A stretch of DNA of 64,000 bases from Deinococcus ruber (GTDB taxonomy: Bacteria > Deinococcota > Deinococci > Deinococcales > Deinococcaceae): the NCBI RefSeq assembly GCF_014648095.1, contig NZ_BMQL01000010.1:1-64000 (forward strand), given 5' to 3'. Made by a program: the position numbers and the translations under genes. Of the stretch, positions 39,289 through 47,734 are shown piece after piece; position 1 is the first letter of the stretch, and the number at the start of each line of letters is the position of its first letter. The notes under the pieces were generated by a model, which was given only the letters and a program-made list of their open reading frames with translations, was not told where the DNA came from and did no database searches.

Positions 39289-40401
39289 ATGAGCCAGCCA
39301 CCCGACCCCTGGAAGTCTGCGCCCGTTCCGGTGTCACGCCCTCCATCTGCGGCAACGCCTGCTGTAGACGCGTGGGGTCGCCCGCTGATCGGCTTCGACC
39401 CGGCGCACAACCGCAACGAACTGCGCCGCAGCACGGCCCGGCTCGGCGTCTGGCTGTCGGTTCTGATGTGGGCACTGATGGTCGTCGGTGTGCTGTCGGC
39501 GCTGGGGGTGACTTTCGGAACGCTGGGCGTGTGGCATCTGCTGACCCTGCAAGACGCCTCGCTGCACCTGCCGCCGCAGATTCCCTGGCTGCTGGCGCTT
39601 GCCGGGGCGCTGATTCTGGTGCTGTATGGCCTGTATGCCTGGGTGCTGCGCTGGGCCAGAGAGCTGATCGTGCGGCTGGGCCGCTGGGCCTTGCAGGGTC
39701 TGGCGTCTCCTGCACCCGACGCGGCCCGGCTGGAAACGCTGCGCCGGACGCTGGCGGGCTGGTTGAGTTTCGGGCAGTGGGGAACGCTCCTCGCGGGCGT
39801 GCTGGGAGTGGTGCTGGTGCCCTTCAGCGCCGTGTGGAGCCAGCGCCTCGCCGAACATCTGAGCCGCACGCTCGGTTCGCCCGGACAGGTGGATACTATG
39901 GCAACGCCCGCGCTCATCGCCTTTCAGACCGTTTCGGCGCTGCTGTCCAGCGTGCCGGGCATCGTCATCGCCTGGCTAATTCTGGGCGCAGTCCGGCGCT
40001 TCATGACTCTGGCGGTGAACCGGGCACGCGGGCTGACGCCGCCGCCGATTCTGCCCGCTGCCACTACTGTGAGCGGCTGGTTTCTGGGCTGCCTGATTCT
40101 GCTGGGGCTGAGTCTGCTGGGCCTGATCGCCAACTTCGTGCTGCTGGGCGTTTTCGGAGCGCTCCTCAGAACGATGCTGACGCGGGGAGCTGCTGACGGA
40201 CTGCCGCAGGACTGGCAGAATGTGCTGCCAGACGGCTGGGCGAGCGTGGTCTCGTGGGGTCTGGGTGCCCTGCTGGTGGTGGTATTCGTCGGCGTGCTGG
40301 TCACGGTGCTGCTGTTCTGTGTGCTGCTGTGGTCGCGCAGTTACGCCACGGCTCTGGCCCGCGAACTCGACGCCCGCGCACTCGAAGGTCCGGCAGCCTG
40401 A
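39289..40401 (+). CDS. Multi-pass membrane protein, unknown function
   Basis: A 370-residue protein with a Pro-rich cytoplasmic start (MSQPPDPWKSAPVPVSRPP), a conserved-looking WGRPLIGFDPAHNRNELRRS, and about six hydrophobic helices arranged as WLSVLMWALMVVGVL, WLLALAGALILVLYGLYAW, WGTLLAGVLGVVLV, VPGIVIAWLILGAV, GCLILLGLSLLGLIANFVLLGVF and ALLVVVFVGVLVTVLLFCVLL. I recognise no family. It starts 44 bases from the divergent nucleoside hydrolase start, with no clear -10 box at leaderless distance. Confidence 0.8.
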   Translation: MSQPPDPWKSAPVPVSRPPSAATPAVDAWGRPLIGFDPAHNRNELRRSTARLGVWLSVLMWALMVVGVLSALGVTFGTLGVWHLLTLQDASLHLPPQIPWLLALAGALILVLYGLYAWVLRWARELIVRLGRWALQGLASPAPDAARLETLRRTLAGWLSFGQWGTLLAGVLGVVLVPFSAVWSQRLAEHLSRTLGSPGQVDTMATPALIAFQTVSALLSSVPGIVIAWLILGAVRRFMTLAVNRARGLTPPPILPAATTVSGWFLGCLILLGLSLLGLIANFVLLGVFGALLRTMLTRGAADGLPQDWQNVLPDGWASVVSWGLGALLVVVFVGVLVTVLLFCVLLWSRSYATALARELDARALEGPAA

Positions 40402-40441
40402 GCATTTATTGAGAGAGCGGGCCGCCCAGCGGTGCAGGGAC

Positions 40442-40447
40442 TACAAT
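40442..40447 (+). promoter_or_regulatory. -10 box (TACAAT) before acidic mini-protein
   Basis: TACAAT ends 5 bases before the ATG at 40453 and selects that codon as the start. Confidence 0.45.
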
Positions 40448-40452
40448 GCAGC

Positions 40453-40644
40453 ATGTCCAATCCACCCAGCAGACAGCCGGATGCCCGGCAGGAAGATGCG
40501 GGCGATCAGCAGGCTCCAGAGATCGTCATCTCGGGCGTGGATGAGCCGGAGCCGGGGCAGCACAATCTGACGCCCACCGAGGAAGCCACCGAGCGCATGA
40601 AACTCCAGAAGGAGCGCGACGACCCAGAAGACGAGGACGGCTAA
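40453..40644 (+). CDS. Acidic, disordered mini-protein
   Basis: A 63-residue highly charged protein (MSNPPSRQPDARQEDAGDQQ...) with many Asp, Glu, Pro and Gln and an acidic end (RDDPEDEDG). No hydrophobic core is visible, so it is probably disordered. It is accepted because of the TACAAT box and a perfect hairpin terminator just after its stop. Function unknown. Confidence 0.6.
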   Translation: MSNPPSRQPDARQEDAGDQQAPEIVISGVDEPEPGQHNLTPTEEATERMKLQKERDDPEDEDG

Positions 40645-40650
40645 CAGCAC

Positions 40651-40689
40651 AGCAGAGCGGGCGAATCACGAAGGTTCGCCCGCTCTGCT
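40651..40689. terminator. Perfect 15-base hairpin, bidirectional terminator
   Basis: AGCAGAGCGGGCGAA and TTCGCCCGCTCTGCT form a perfect stem with a 9-base loop between the convergent mini-protein and SEL1 genes. Confidence 0.75.
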
Positions 40690-40694
40690 CCTGG

Positions 40695-42935
40695 TCAGTT
40701 CCCGAGTTTCTTCAGCTCGGCCTGAGCGGCAGCGTCTCCCTGAGCGGCAGCCTTGCGAAACCATGAAGTCGCCTGACTCAGGCTCTTGGCCACGCCGGTT
40801 CCGGTTTTATAGAGCAGGCCGAGACTGGTCTGGGCGGGCGCGTAGTTCTGGGCGGCGGCCTTCTGATACAGGGCGAGCGCCTGCTTCAGGTCTTTGGTCA
40901 CGCCCCGTCCGCTCTGATAAAGCTGCCCCAGGTGCGTCTGGGCAGCGGCGTTTTCCTGGGCGGCGGCCTTGCGATACCACGCGGCGGCCTGTTTCAGATC
41001 TTTGGCGACGCCCTCGCCGCGCTCGTACAGGGTACCCAGGCTGTCCTGGCCCCGGGCGTTGCCCTGGTCGGCGGCCCTGCGATACCACGCGGCAGCCTGC
41101 CCGGCGTTCCTGGCAACGCCCGACCCGCTGCGGTATAGGTCGCCCAGATTCACCTGCGCTACCGCGTAGCCCTGGTCGGCAGCCTTGCGGTACAGCCCGG
41201 CGGCCTGCGCCACGTCTTTCTTTGTGCCCTGCCCCGATTCGTACAGGTACCCCAGCGCATTCTGGGCGCGTGAGTAGCCCTGGTCGGCGGCCTTTTTGTA
41301 CCACGCGTAGGCCTGAGCGTTGTCTGTTGCCACGCCGTCTCCGAAGTAGTAGGCGTTTCCCAGGGCATTCTGGGCGCGGGCATAGCCCTGGTTGGCTGCC
41401 AGACGGTAGAAGGTCACGGCCCGTTTCAGGTCGCGGGGCACGCCCTCGCCGTTGGCGTAGGTGAGCCCCAGGTCGAACTGGGCAGGCGCATAGGTCTGGT
41501 CGGCGGCCTTCTGATACCAGCTCAGCGCCTGCTTGTAATCCTGACCTACACCCACACCGTCGGAATACAGTTGGCCCAGCCGATCCTGGCCGCGTGCATC
41601 GCCCTGCTCGGCAGCCAGCCGATACCACTCGGCGGCCTGCTTGGCGTCCTGCTTGACCCCGATGCCCCCCCGAAAGAAGTCGCCCAGATATACCTGCGCG
41701 GTGGAATCGCCCCGTTCGGCGGCCTTGCGGTACAGGTTGGCGGCCTGAAGATCGTCTTGGGCGACGCCCTGCCCGTTCTCGTACATCAGGCCCAGGTTGG
41801 TCTGCCCCCGGGGGTCGCCCTGGTCGGCAGCCTTGCGGTACAGCTCGGCGGCGCGGGTGGCATCCTTGGGCACACCCAGTCCGGCACGGTACAGGTCGCC
41901 CAGATAGTTCAGGCCACGCGCATACCCCTGGTCAGCTGCCTGATGATAGAGGCTGGCCGCCTGCGCGTAATCCTGCTTCACGCCCTGCCCGTTTTCATAC
42001 AGCACGCCCAGCGACACCTGACCCTGTGTGTCGCCCTGATCGGCGGCCCTGCGATACCACTCGGCGGCCTGCGCGAAGTCCTGCTTCACGCCCTGGCCCG
42101 ACTCGTACAGGTAGCCCAGCCGGAGCTGACCCTGCGCGTCGCCCTGGTCGGCGGCCCTGCGATACCACTCGGCGGCCTGCGCGGAGTCCTGCTTCACACC
42201 CTGGCCCGACTCGTACAGGTAGCCCAGCCCGGTCTGCCCCTCGGCGTCGTTCTGGTCGGCAGCCTGGCGGTAGAGGGCCAGCGCCCGGCTGAAGTCCTGG
42301 CGAACGCCGTCGCCGTGTTCATACAGCCGGGCCAGATCGACGAAGGCGGTGGGGTAGCCCTGGTCGCTGGCCTTCTGATACCACGCAGCGGCCTGTACCG
42401 CGTTCTGATCGAGGCTTTCGCCCGTTTCGTACTGGTAGCCCAGGAAATCCTGCCCGTAGTACGAGCCGCCCTCGGCAGCCGCCTTCATCAGCGCGTTGCC
42501 CTGCACCGCGTCTTTGTCGGTGCCCAGCCCGTACAGCAGCAGGCGACCCAGGCAGTACAGCGCGTCTGGACTGTGTTGGTCGGCGGCCTGCTGGCACCAC
42601 GTTTTTGCCTGCGCGTAGTCCTCTTTGCCGCCCTGGCCCATCATCGCCATGCGGCCCAGATAGAACTGCGCCGCCGCGTCGCCCGCCTGGGCACGGGGCG
42701 TGAAGGCTGCCAGAGCCGCCGCGTAGTCGGCACGGTTGTAGGCCGCCACGCCAGGATCGGCAGCGGCGCGGGCCTGAAACGGCGTGCTGGCCGCAGGGGG
42801 CGTGGTTGGAGACGCGGCGGTCTGAGGCGGCGCACTCTGAATGATCGGCGCAGGAGCCGTGGCGGAATCTGTCTGAGCGCTGGCCTGACCGAGAAGCAGG
42901 ACGCTGAGAATGACGGCTTGATACGAGGTTCGCAT
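40695..42935 (-). CDS. Exported SEL1-repeat protein (18 repeats)
   Basis: A 746-residue exported protein. A signal peptide (MRTSYQAVILSVLLLGQASAQ) is followed by a Pro/Ala/Thr linker to about residue 55. About 18 tandem SEL1/TPR-like repeats of 36 residues then run to the C-terminus, with consensus AxxQxxLGxLYxxGxGVxxDxxxAxxWYxKAADQGx. Such solenoids bind other proteins, often in envelope or signalling complexes. The repeats in the middle (around 42000-42250) are nearly identical at DNA level, which points to recent unit duplication and a risk of assembly or length variation. AGGAG lies 6 bases before the ATG. Confidence 0.93.
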   Translation of the reverse strand: MRTSYQAVILSVLLLGQASAQTDSATAPAPIIQSAPPQTAASPTTPPAASTPFQARAAADPGVAAYNRADYAAALAAFTPRAQAGDAAAQFYLGRMAMMGQGGKEDYAQAKTWCQQAADQHSPDALYCLGRLLLYGLGTDKDAVQGNALMKAAAEGGSYYGQDFLGYQYETGESLDQNAVQAAAWYQKASDQGYPTAFVDLARLYEHGDGVRQDFSRALALYRQAADQNDAEGQTGLGYLYESGQGVKQDSAQAAEWYRRAADQGDAQGQLRLGYLYESGQGVKQDFAQAAEWYRRAADQGDTQGQVSLGVLYENGQGVKQDYAQAASLYHQAADQGYARGLNYLGDLYRAGLGVPKDATRAAELYRKAADQGDPRGQTNLGLMYENGQGVAQDDLQAANLYRKAAERGDSTAQVYLGDFFRGGIGVKQDAKQAAEWYRLAAEQGDARGQDRLGQLYSDGVGVGQDYKQALSWYQKAADQTYAPAQFDLGLTYANGEGVPRDLKRAVTFYRLAANQGYARAQNALGNAYYFGDGVATDNAQAYAWYKKAADQGYSRAQNALGYLYESGQGTKKDVAQAAGLYRKAADQGYAVAQVNLGDLYRSGSGVARNAGQAAAWYRRAADQGNARGQDSLGTLYERGEGVAKDLKQAAAWYRKAAAQENAAAQTHLGQLYQSGRGVTKDLKQALALYQKAAAQNYAPAQTSLGLLYKTGTGVAKSLSQATSWFRKAAAQGDAAAQAELKKLGN

Positions 42936-43050
42936 GCAGACTCCTGAAGGCCGGGCGCACGCAGCTTGCAGGCCCGGCGGCTGAATTTCTCAGACAGTAT
43001 GCCTTCAATACGCGTGGCGCGTGGGCACAACTGGAGACGAACAGGCCCGG

Positions 43051-44067
43051 TCAGCTCAGTACTGCCGCCACCTGTGCCACCCGCTCGGCCACACTGCCGC
43101 GCAGCACCGTGTAGGCAATGCTCCGCGTGTTCAGGTCTTGCAGAATGTGGGCCTGCTGCACCTCGCGCACGGCCTTGTTGCTGCGCCAACCGTCCTGCTC
43201 GAATTCGATGCCCGTATCGCACACGAACGTATGTGCGTACCGTCCCCGGCAGGCGTCGGCCAGGGCGTGCAGTTCGGGCCGCGCCGCGCCGCACAGCAGA
43301 TAACTCCACATCAGGGTCGTGGCGGCGTCGGTGTCGCAGAACAGCCAGTGGTTCGCCTGCCCAGACACGAGCGCTTCTTGTTCCAGCGCCCGTTGCCCCA
43401 GTGCGATTTCCAGAAACTGATCCACGCTCAGCAGGCCGTTTTCGCGCTCGTACACGTCGCGCCCGTACTCGCGCACGCCCGCCGTGCCGAAATGCTGCGC
43501 CAGTGCCGCCGTCAGCGTGCTCTTTCCGGTGCTTTCCGCGCCCAGAATCACCACCCGCCGCACAAAATGGGCGTACACCAGCGGATTCAGAAACCGCCGT
43601 TGCCCGTGCGGGTCTGCCCGGATAACCGTCCCCGATACCGGCACATGTCGGCGCTCGTGGTCAATCAGGCGGTGGGTCGCTCCGAGCGCGGCGGCAAAGC
43701 CTTCGCCATAGGCCTCGGAGGTGAATACCGCGTCGGGGTGAATGTTCCAGCCTTCCAGCACGCCGCGCACGTAGGCGTTGTGCACCTCGGATGGAGAGCT
43801 GTCGAGCGGTGGCCTGGGGGCATCGGGCAGCAATTCCAGCTGCGGGTACAGATGGGCCGGAAACACCTGCCGCAGCCAGCCACGCCGCAGCGGTGAGGGC
43901 ATCTCGGGGAAGTCGGGGCGGGCATAACACCACACGCTGACCCGCTCGCATTCGGCCAGCGCGGTGCGAATCAGGTATTCGTGTCCGGCGTGCAGCGGCG
44001 CGAATTTGCCCACGATCAGGCCGTGTCGGAAGCGGGCTTCAGGCAAGGGCCACCACCTGCCGCTCAT
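43051..44067 (-). CDS. nadR: NadR-type NMN adenylyltransferase / ribosylnicotinamide kinase
   Basis: A 338-residue bifunctional NAD-salvage enzyme. The N-terminal nucleotidyltransferase has GKFAPLHAGHEYLI (the HxGH site, about residues 20-33) and VSGTVIRADP (SGTxIR-type motif, about residue 145). The C-terminal kinase domain has a Walker A loop ILGAESTGKSTLTAAL (about residue 172) and WLFCDTDAATTLMWSY, as in NadR. It would phosphorylate nicotinamide riboside to NMN and adenylate NMN to NAD. There is no helix-turn-helix, so unlike E. coli NadR it is not a repressor; it resembles the Haemophilus form. It overlaps pnuC by 29 bases and is the last gene of the NAD block. Confidence 0.92.
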   Translation of the reverse strand: MSGRWWPLPEARFRHGLIVGKFAPLHAGHEYLIRTALAECERVSVWCYARPDFPEMPSPLRRGWLRQVFPAHLYPQLELLPDAPRPPLDSSPSEVHNAYVRGVLEGWNIHPDAVFTSEAYGEGFAAALGATHRLIDHERRHVPVSGTVIRADPHGQRRFLNPLVYAHFVRRVVILGAESTGKSTLTAALAQHFGTAGVREYGRDVYERENGLLSVDQFLEIALGQRALEQEALVSGQANHWLFCDTDAATTLMWSYLLCGAARPELHALADACRGRYAHTFVCDTGIEFEQDGWRSNKAVREVQQAHILQDLNTRSIAYTVLRGSVAERVAQVAAVLS

Positions 44068-44629
44068 CGTGCTGCCAGCGCCGCCAGCCGTACACGCTCA
44101 TGGCCGCCAGCACGAACTGAAGCGCACACAGCGCCCAGTACTGCGTATGCCAGTAATACACTGCGCCCACTGCATTCGAGGCGATCCAGACCGGCCACGA
44201 CCACGCCCAGCGCCGGGTCGTACCGAAATTGGCGACGAGTTGCAGCACCACAACCACGAACTGCACCCAGTTCCAGCCCGCCGAAAAATCGGTGACGGCG
44301 ACGGTAAACCCGAAAATAAGCAGGCTGGCGACCCAGGTGACGCCGTACCACAGGGTTTCGTTGAACTTCAGTTCGCCCCGGTCGCGGCGTTCTTCCAGCA
44401 TCCAGAGGTACAGACCGTGCAGCCCGAAGATCAGGTAACAGACCTGGAGGCCCGCCAGCATCCACTGGCTGCCCGCCAGAAACAGCAGGAAATACGGCAG
44501 CAACGAGGCGTTGCTCCAGTGCCAGTAGGCGCGGCGTTTGGCGAATAGGAACCACAGCGACACCAGCACGCAGACCGCGCCGGAAAGGTCGAGCAGCCAG
44601 GAAGGCAGGGAAGCCAGGAAATCAGCCAC
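44039..44629 (-). CDS. pnuC: PnuC-type nicotinamide riboside transporter
   Basis: A 196-residue membrane protein with about seven helices. WLLDLSGAVCVLVSLWFLFAKRRAYWHWSNASLLPYF, the loop with GLYLWMLEERRDRGELKF and the segment WVASNAVGAVYYW-like PVWIASNAVGAVYYWHTQYW match PnuC. PnuC proteins import nicotinamide riboside by facilitated diffusion, trapped by a NadR-type kinase, which is the next gene. The start is GTG at 44629, with GAGGAG about 10 bases upstream. Confidence 0.93.
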   Translation of the reverse strand: MADFLASLPSWLLDLSGAVCVLVSLWFLFAKRRAYWHWSNASLLPYFLLFLAGSQWMLAGLQVCYLIFGLHGLYLWMLEERRDRGELKFNETLWYGVTWVASLLIFGFTVAVTDFSAGWNWVQFVVVVLQLVANFGTTRRWAWSWPVWIASNAVGAVYYWHTQYWALCALQFVLAAMSVYGWRRWQHDERQVVALA

Positions 44630-44634
44630 AGTAT

Positions 44635-45075
44635 TCAGTCTCCTCGGAGGTATGCCCGCAGTTCCATCAGCAGTTGGCCCAGGCGATTGCGCCCGCTGCC
44701 GTCGCCGCCGTCGGCCCAGTAGGCATCGTTGCGGGTGTGTTCGACGAGTTCGGCGTCGCCTGTGCCGAGCAGCAGCGTGCGGAGCGCTGCATGCTGGGTG
44801 AACTTGGCGTGCAGCGCCGCCCGCATCACGTCGTCTTTCACCGCGTCCCAGTCGGTGCGGAAGGGGAGATCACGCCTGCGGCCCATCTGGGCGGCGAGCA
44901 TCGGCGTGGGCTGCTGGCGCACTTCCTCGGCGTGTGGCGTGCCCGCGAATTTCTGCGCCTGGAAATAGTGTTCGGAGGTGGGCCAGAGCAGACCTTCCAC
45001 CTCGACAGGGTGGCGGCTGAAATTGCTGAACTCGCCGTAAGGCTGATCGGTGGCGTAGAAGAGGATGGGGGTCAT
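44635..45075 (-). CDS. NADAR (YbiA-like) domain protein
   Basis: A 146-residue NADAR protein. FYATDQPYGEFSNFSRHPVEVEGLLWPTSEHYFQAQKF carries the conserved F/YGEFSNF and the W..SEHYFQA motif, and RNDAYWADGGDGSGRNRLGQLLMELR is the C-terminal family signature with D..WGDG-type residues (here YWADG). Relatives are N-glycosidases, and some remove ADP-ribose from guanine in DNA or RNA in DarTG-like systems; plant and bacterial YbiA act on riboflavin intermediates. The gene context of NAD and ADP-ribose enzymes favours an ADP-ribose role. It overlaps the upstream gene as ATGA. Confidence 0.92.
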   Translation of the reverse strand: MTPILFYATDQPYGEFSNFSRHPVEVEGLLWPTSEHYFQAQKFAGTPHAEEVRQQPTPMLAAQMGRRRDLPFRTDWDAVKDDVMRAALHAKFTQHAALRTLLLGTGDAELVEHTRNDAYWADGGDGSGRNRLGQLLMELRAYLRGD

Positions 45076-45740
45076 GGGGCTTCAAATCCCACGCGGCTGA
45101 GAGTGGCAACCTGACGTGCCAGGACAGTAAGTTTCCAAGCAAAACCTGCTCCAGCCTGATGCGGTGTATCTATCCACTCGCCGTCACGAGCTGTTAAAGG
45201 TTCTTTCGAGAGTAGGCCAAGTTGTTGAAGTCCCAATAACGACGCTAGAAATTCCTGGCGTGTTAATCCGGCCACCGAAACCTGAGTATCTACAGGTATC
45301 ATTTCATTATAGGGATCAATCGGATCAAGAATTTGAAAGTAATCAACGAACACCCGTAACTCTCGATCAGAGACGCCTTCAATAATTCGCATAGTCTGAA
45401 ATTTGTCTAATTGAGGTGATGAAAAGCTCAATGAGCATCCAGCCAGGGCACGGGCGATGAAGCGTAACTTATCTTCTGTCTCTGCGATTTCTGCCGCTCT
45501 GAGTGCCTGTATAACGTTGGCAGTGAAAGAGTCGGACTTGACATACTCTTTATCCAGTGACAGCTTACCGGCCTCGATTTTTTGGTTCAGCAGGGCGATT
45601 TCATATCGTAAAGCTTGCTCTAACTGCTCAATTTTTCTCTGACTTGCGGCAATGTACTTTCCCTGAAGTAAGGCAACGGGAATACTAACCCCTGGGATAG
45701 TTGCCAGCACAGGTAAAAGTCGCTCTAGTTGCTCACTCAC
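45072..45740 (-). CDS. Unknown 222-residue protein in NAD block
   Basis: I do not recognise this family. The N-terminal part (SEQLERLLPVLATIPGVSIPVALLQGKYIAASQRKIEQLEQALR) has a short hydrophobic stretch followed by a coiled-coil-like helix. The middle reads SFTANVIQALRAAEIAETEDKLRFIARALAG, a pattern I associate loosely with phage- and defence-linked proteins. The C-terminal third may be a small winged-helix-like domain (LTRQEFLASLLGLQQLGLLSKE). Base composition is clearly lower in GC than its neighbours: two 60-base lines counted gave 50% and 35%. Yet it is joined by ATGA overlaps at both ends to the phosphoribosyltransferase and NADAR genes. It looks like a recent insertion kept in the operon. 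Confidence 0.85.
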   Translation of the reverse strand: MSEQLERLLPVLATIPGVSIPVALLQGKYIAASQRKIEQLEQALRYEIALLNQKIEAGKLSLDKEYVKSDSFTANVIQALRAAEIAETEDKLRFIARALAGCSLSFSSPQLDKFQTMRIIEGVSDRELRVFVDYFQILDPIDPYNEMIPVDTQVSVAGLTRQEFLASLLGLQQLGLLSKEPLTARDGEWIDTPHQAGAGFAWKLTVLARQVATLSRVGFEAP

Positions 45741-47122
45741 ACCCGCCCCCTCACCTCTTCCAATGTCTCATCCACCAGCAGTTCGCCGTCGCGGTACACC
45801 GTCCTCATCAGGCTGCCGGGGAAATCGGTGTCGAAGGTCTTGTAAGCCCGAGTTACGTACCGCCCGTTCTCCATCACCAAATCCAGCACGCCGTCTTTGC
45901 TGCGCTTGCCGGGGTCGGTCACGGGGTCTTTGTAGATGCCCCGGTACTCACCGTCGATCAGACCCGCGCTGGCCTTGTACGCAAAGCGCTGCGTGTCGCG
46001 GTTGACCTGTTGCAGCAGCGCTCCGCCCATGCCAAAGCCCACGTTCTCGGCAGAAAAGCCGTCACCGATCACGGTCTGCAAAATCTCGCGGATGCTTTCT
46101 TCGTCGATGCCGTCGCCCTGAATCACGCGCACATGCCGCAGCACCTTGAAGCCCTTGCTGTTCAGCTCGCTCCCGAATTTGGCGTCGAGGGCACGCACGG
46201 CGAGGCGCACCATCGCGGCGGGTTCGCCACTGTCGGGCCGCACCACCAGAGTCGCGCCGCTCGCTTCGATCAGCGGGCGCAGCGTCTCGCCCCAGTGGAC
46301 GTTGATGGCGTATTTGAGGTCGTAGCTGTCGCTGACCACGGCAAACACGGCTCCCGGCTTGGCGAAGGTGTTCACCAGATTGCGGTACGCCTCGACTTCG
46401 TGTTCCTTGCCCCAACTCGTGATGGTGCTGTGTTCGGCGGCGGGAATGCTGAAGCCCGCGACCTCTGCGCCGTAGTAGTTGCGCCCGGTTCGCAGCGCTT
46501 CGAGCGTGTCGCTGCCCATGAAGTTGGTCAGGTGGGCCAGCCCGCCCAGGCCCGCGCTCTCGCGGCTGCTGACGCCCCGGCTGCCGAAGTCGTGCAGCTT
46601 GAAAGGCAGTTCCTCGGCGGCGCGGTCGCTCGTCTGCTCCAGCGCCTCGCGGATGATCTGCTTCAGGTAATAGCTCTGTGTTGCAACCGTCGTCGGATAC
46701 CAGACCCGCATCAGCATCGTTTCGAACCAGCCCACCAGCCACGGCAACTCCGGGTCGGTGTTGGTCACGCTCATCAGAACGTTGTGGTTGGGCACCAGCG
46801 TTCCTTCCGGCACCGCCCGCACCTCCAGCGGCAGCCGCCCGCCGTGCGCCGTCACCACCCGCATCCAGCCGTCATACGGAAACGGTTCGCCGTGTGCTTC
46901 GATCAGGTCGCGGGCTTCATCCACCATGTCGGCAGTCACGCGCACGCTCAGATACCGCTTCAGAATGTATTGCAGCCCGAAGAAGCGGGTGGCCGGGTAC
47001 TTGCCGCCCCGGCTTTCCAGGTAGGAAAACAGCCGGGTGGTGTGCGGCGGGTACTGAAGGAAGTGGCTCGATTTGTAGCTGTCGGTGTCGAGAATGATAT
47101 TGGCATCGTTCAGGGTGGTCAT
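45737..47122 (-). CDS. nadV: Nicotinamide phosphoribosyltransferase
   Basis: A 461-residue NAMPT/NadV enzyme that makes NMN from nicotinamide and PRPP. The start region ANIILDTDSYKSSHFLQYPPHTTRLFSYLESRGG is typical of NAMPT and not of nicotinate phosphoribosyltransferase. HDFGSRGVSSRESAGLGGLAHLTNFMGSDT is the central site, SIPAAEHSTITSWGKEHE carries the catalytic His, and VVRPDSGEP and NVGFGMGGALLQQVNRDTQ bind phosphoribose. ATG 47122 has GGAG upstream; the in-frame extension is not conserved. With two NMN adenylyltransferases in the same block it gives a short route from nicotinamide to NAD. Confidence 0.95.
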   Translation of the reverse strand: MTTLNDANIILDTDSYKSSHFLQYPPHTTRLFSYLESRGGKYPATRFFGLQYILKRYLSVRVTADMVDEARDLIEAHGEPFPYDGWMRVVTAHGGRLPLEVRAVPEGTLVPNHNVLMSVTNTDPELPWLVGWFETMLMRVWYPTTVATQSYYLKQIIREALEQTSDRAAEELPFKLHDFGSRGVSSRESAGLGGLAHLTNFMGSDTLEALRTGRNYYGAEVAGFSIPAAEHSTITSWGKEHEVEAYRNLVNTFAKPGAVFAVVSDSYDLKYAINVHWGETLRPLIEASGATLVVRPDSGEPAAMVRLAVRALDAKFGSELNSKGFKVLRHVRVIQGDGIDEESIREILQTVIGDGFSAENVGFGMGGALLQQVNRDTQRFAYKASAGLIDGEYRGIYKDPVTDPGKRSKDGVLDLVMENGRYVTRAYKTFDTDFPGSLMRTVYRDGELLVDETLEEVRGRV

Positions 47123-47200
47123 GGTGGCTCCATTTGGGGGAAGTAGGAAAATCTCGGAGGATCTGCTGAGCTCAAGTCGGCCTTGCCGACAGGCCAAACG

Positions 47201-47734
47201 CTAGACGCTAAAGTTCCGCACGAAGCCCGGTTGCTGCCCTTCGATGGCTCCTTTGCGGTAGTGCCGAACATGCTTGATGGCCTGTTCAGGCTCCATCCCC
47301 GCCCGGATCAGCAGGCAGGCAGCCAGGGTGCCGCTTCTGCCCAGCCCACCCAGGCAGTGCACCACCACCGTCTTTCCGGCGCTCAGGTCGGTGTACACCT
47401 CTTCCACCAGGGCGCGGAAACTTGCCGGGTCGCCCGGAATGTTCACATCGGGAATGGGGTAGCGGCGCACGCTCAGTCCGGCCCCATGCGCGGCTTCGTC
47501 GTAGCCCTGCATCTGCCAGCGTGCCTGTTCGTCGTCTTCCATCAGGTTGACGAGTTCATCGGCTCCCTGCGCCCGCAGCGCGGTCAGGTCGGCTTTCAGG
47601 TCGCGGTGGTGCGTTCTGCCGTAGATGCTCCCCTGTTTGCCGGGGGCGATGGTCAGGCCCAGGCGTCCGGGCCACAGCGGCGTTTCGATCACATCGAAGC
47701 GGATAGGGTTGCTGATGCTGGTCAGGACGGTCAT
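47201..47734 (-). CDS. Dual-specificity phosphatase (CDKN3-like)
   Basis: A 177-residue cysteine phosphatase. TVVVHCLGGLGRSGTLAACLLIRAGMEPEQAI (about residues 122-153) contains CX5R with Cys and Arg, and VRRYPIPDVNIPGDPASF supplies the upstream Asp region. The closest general type is the CDKN3/dual-specificity group found in bacteria. Its start overlaps the stop of the ADP-ribosylglycohydrolase gene as ATGA, so it is a coupled part of the NAD block. The natural substrate is unknown; a phosphorylated nucleotide or ADP-ribose 1''-phosphate-like molecule is possible but speculative. Confidence 0.87.
   Translation of the reverse strand: MTVLTSISNPIRFDVIETPLWPGRLGLTIAPGKQGSIYGRTHHRDLKADLTALRAQGADELVNLMEDDEQARWQMQGYDEAAHGAGLSVRRYPIPDVNIPGDPASFRALVEEVYTDLSAGKTVVVHCLGGLGRSGTLAACLLIRAGMEPEQAIKHVRHYRKGAIEGQQPGFVRNFSV

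Noticed and set aside
41980..42260. Regular repeats that could suggest a CRISPR array
   Set aside because: The period is 108 bases, in frame, without spacers. They encode SEL1 units.
41571..42947. 458-codon plus-strand frame with repeats
   Set aside because: The repeats are the mirror image of the SEL1 repeats on the minus strand.
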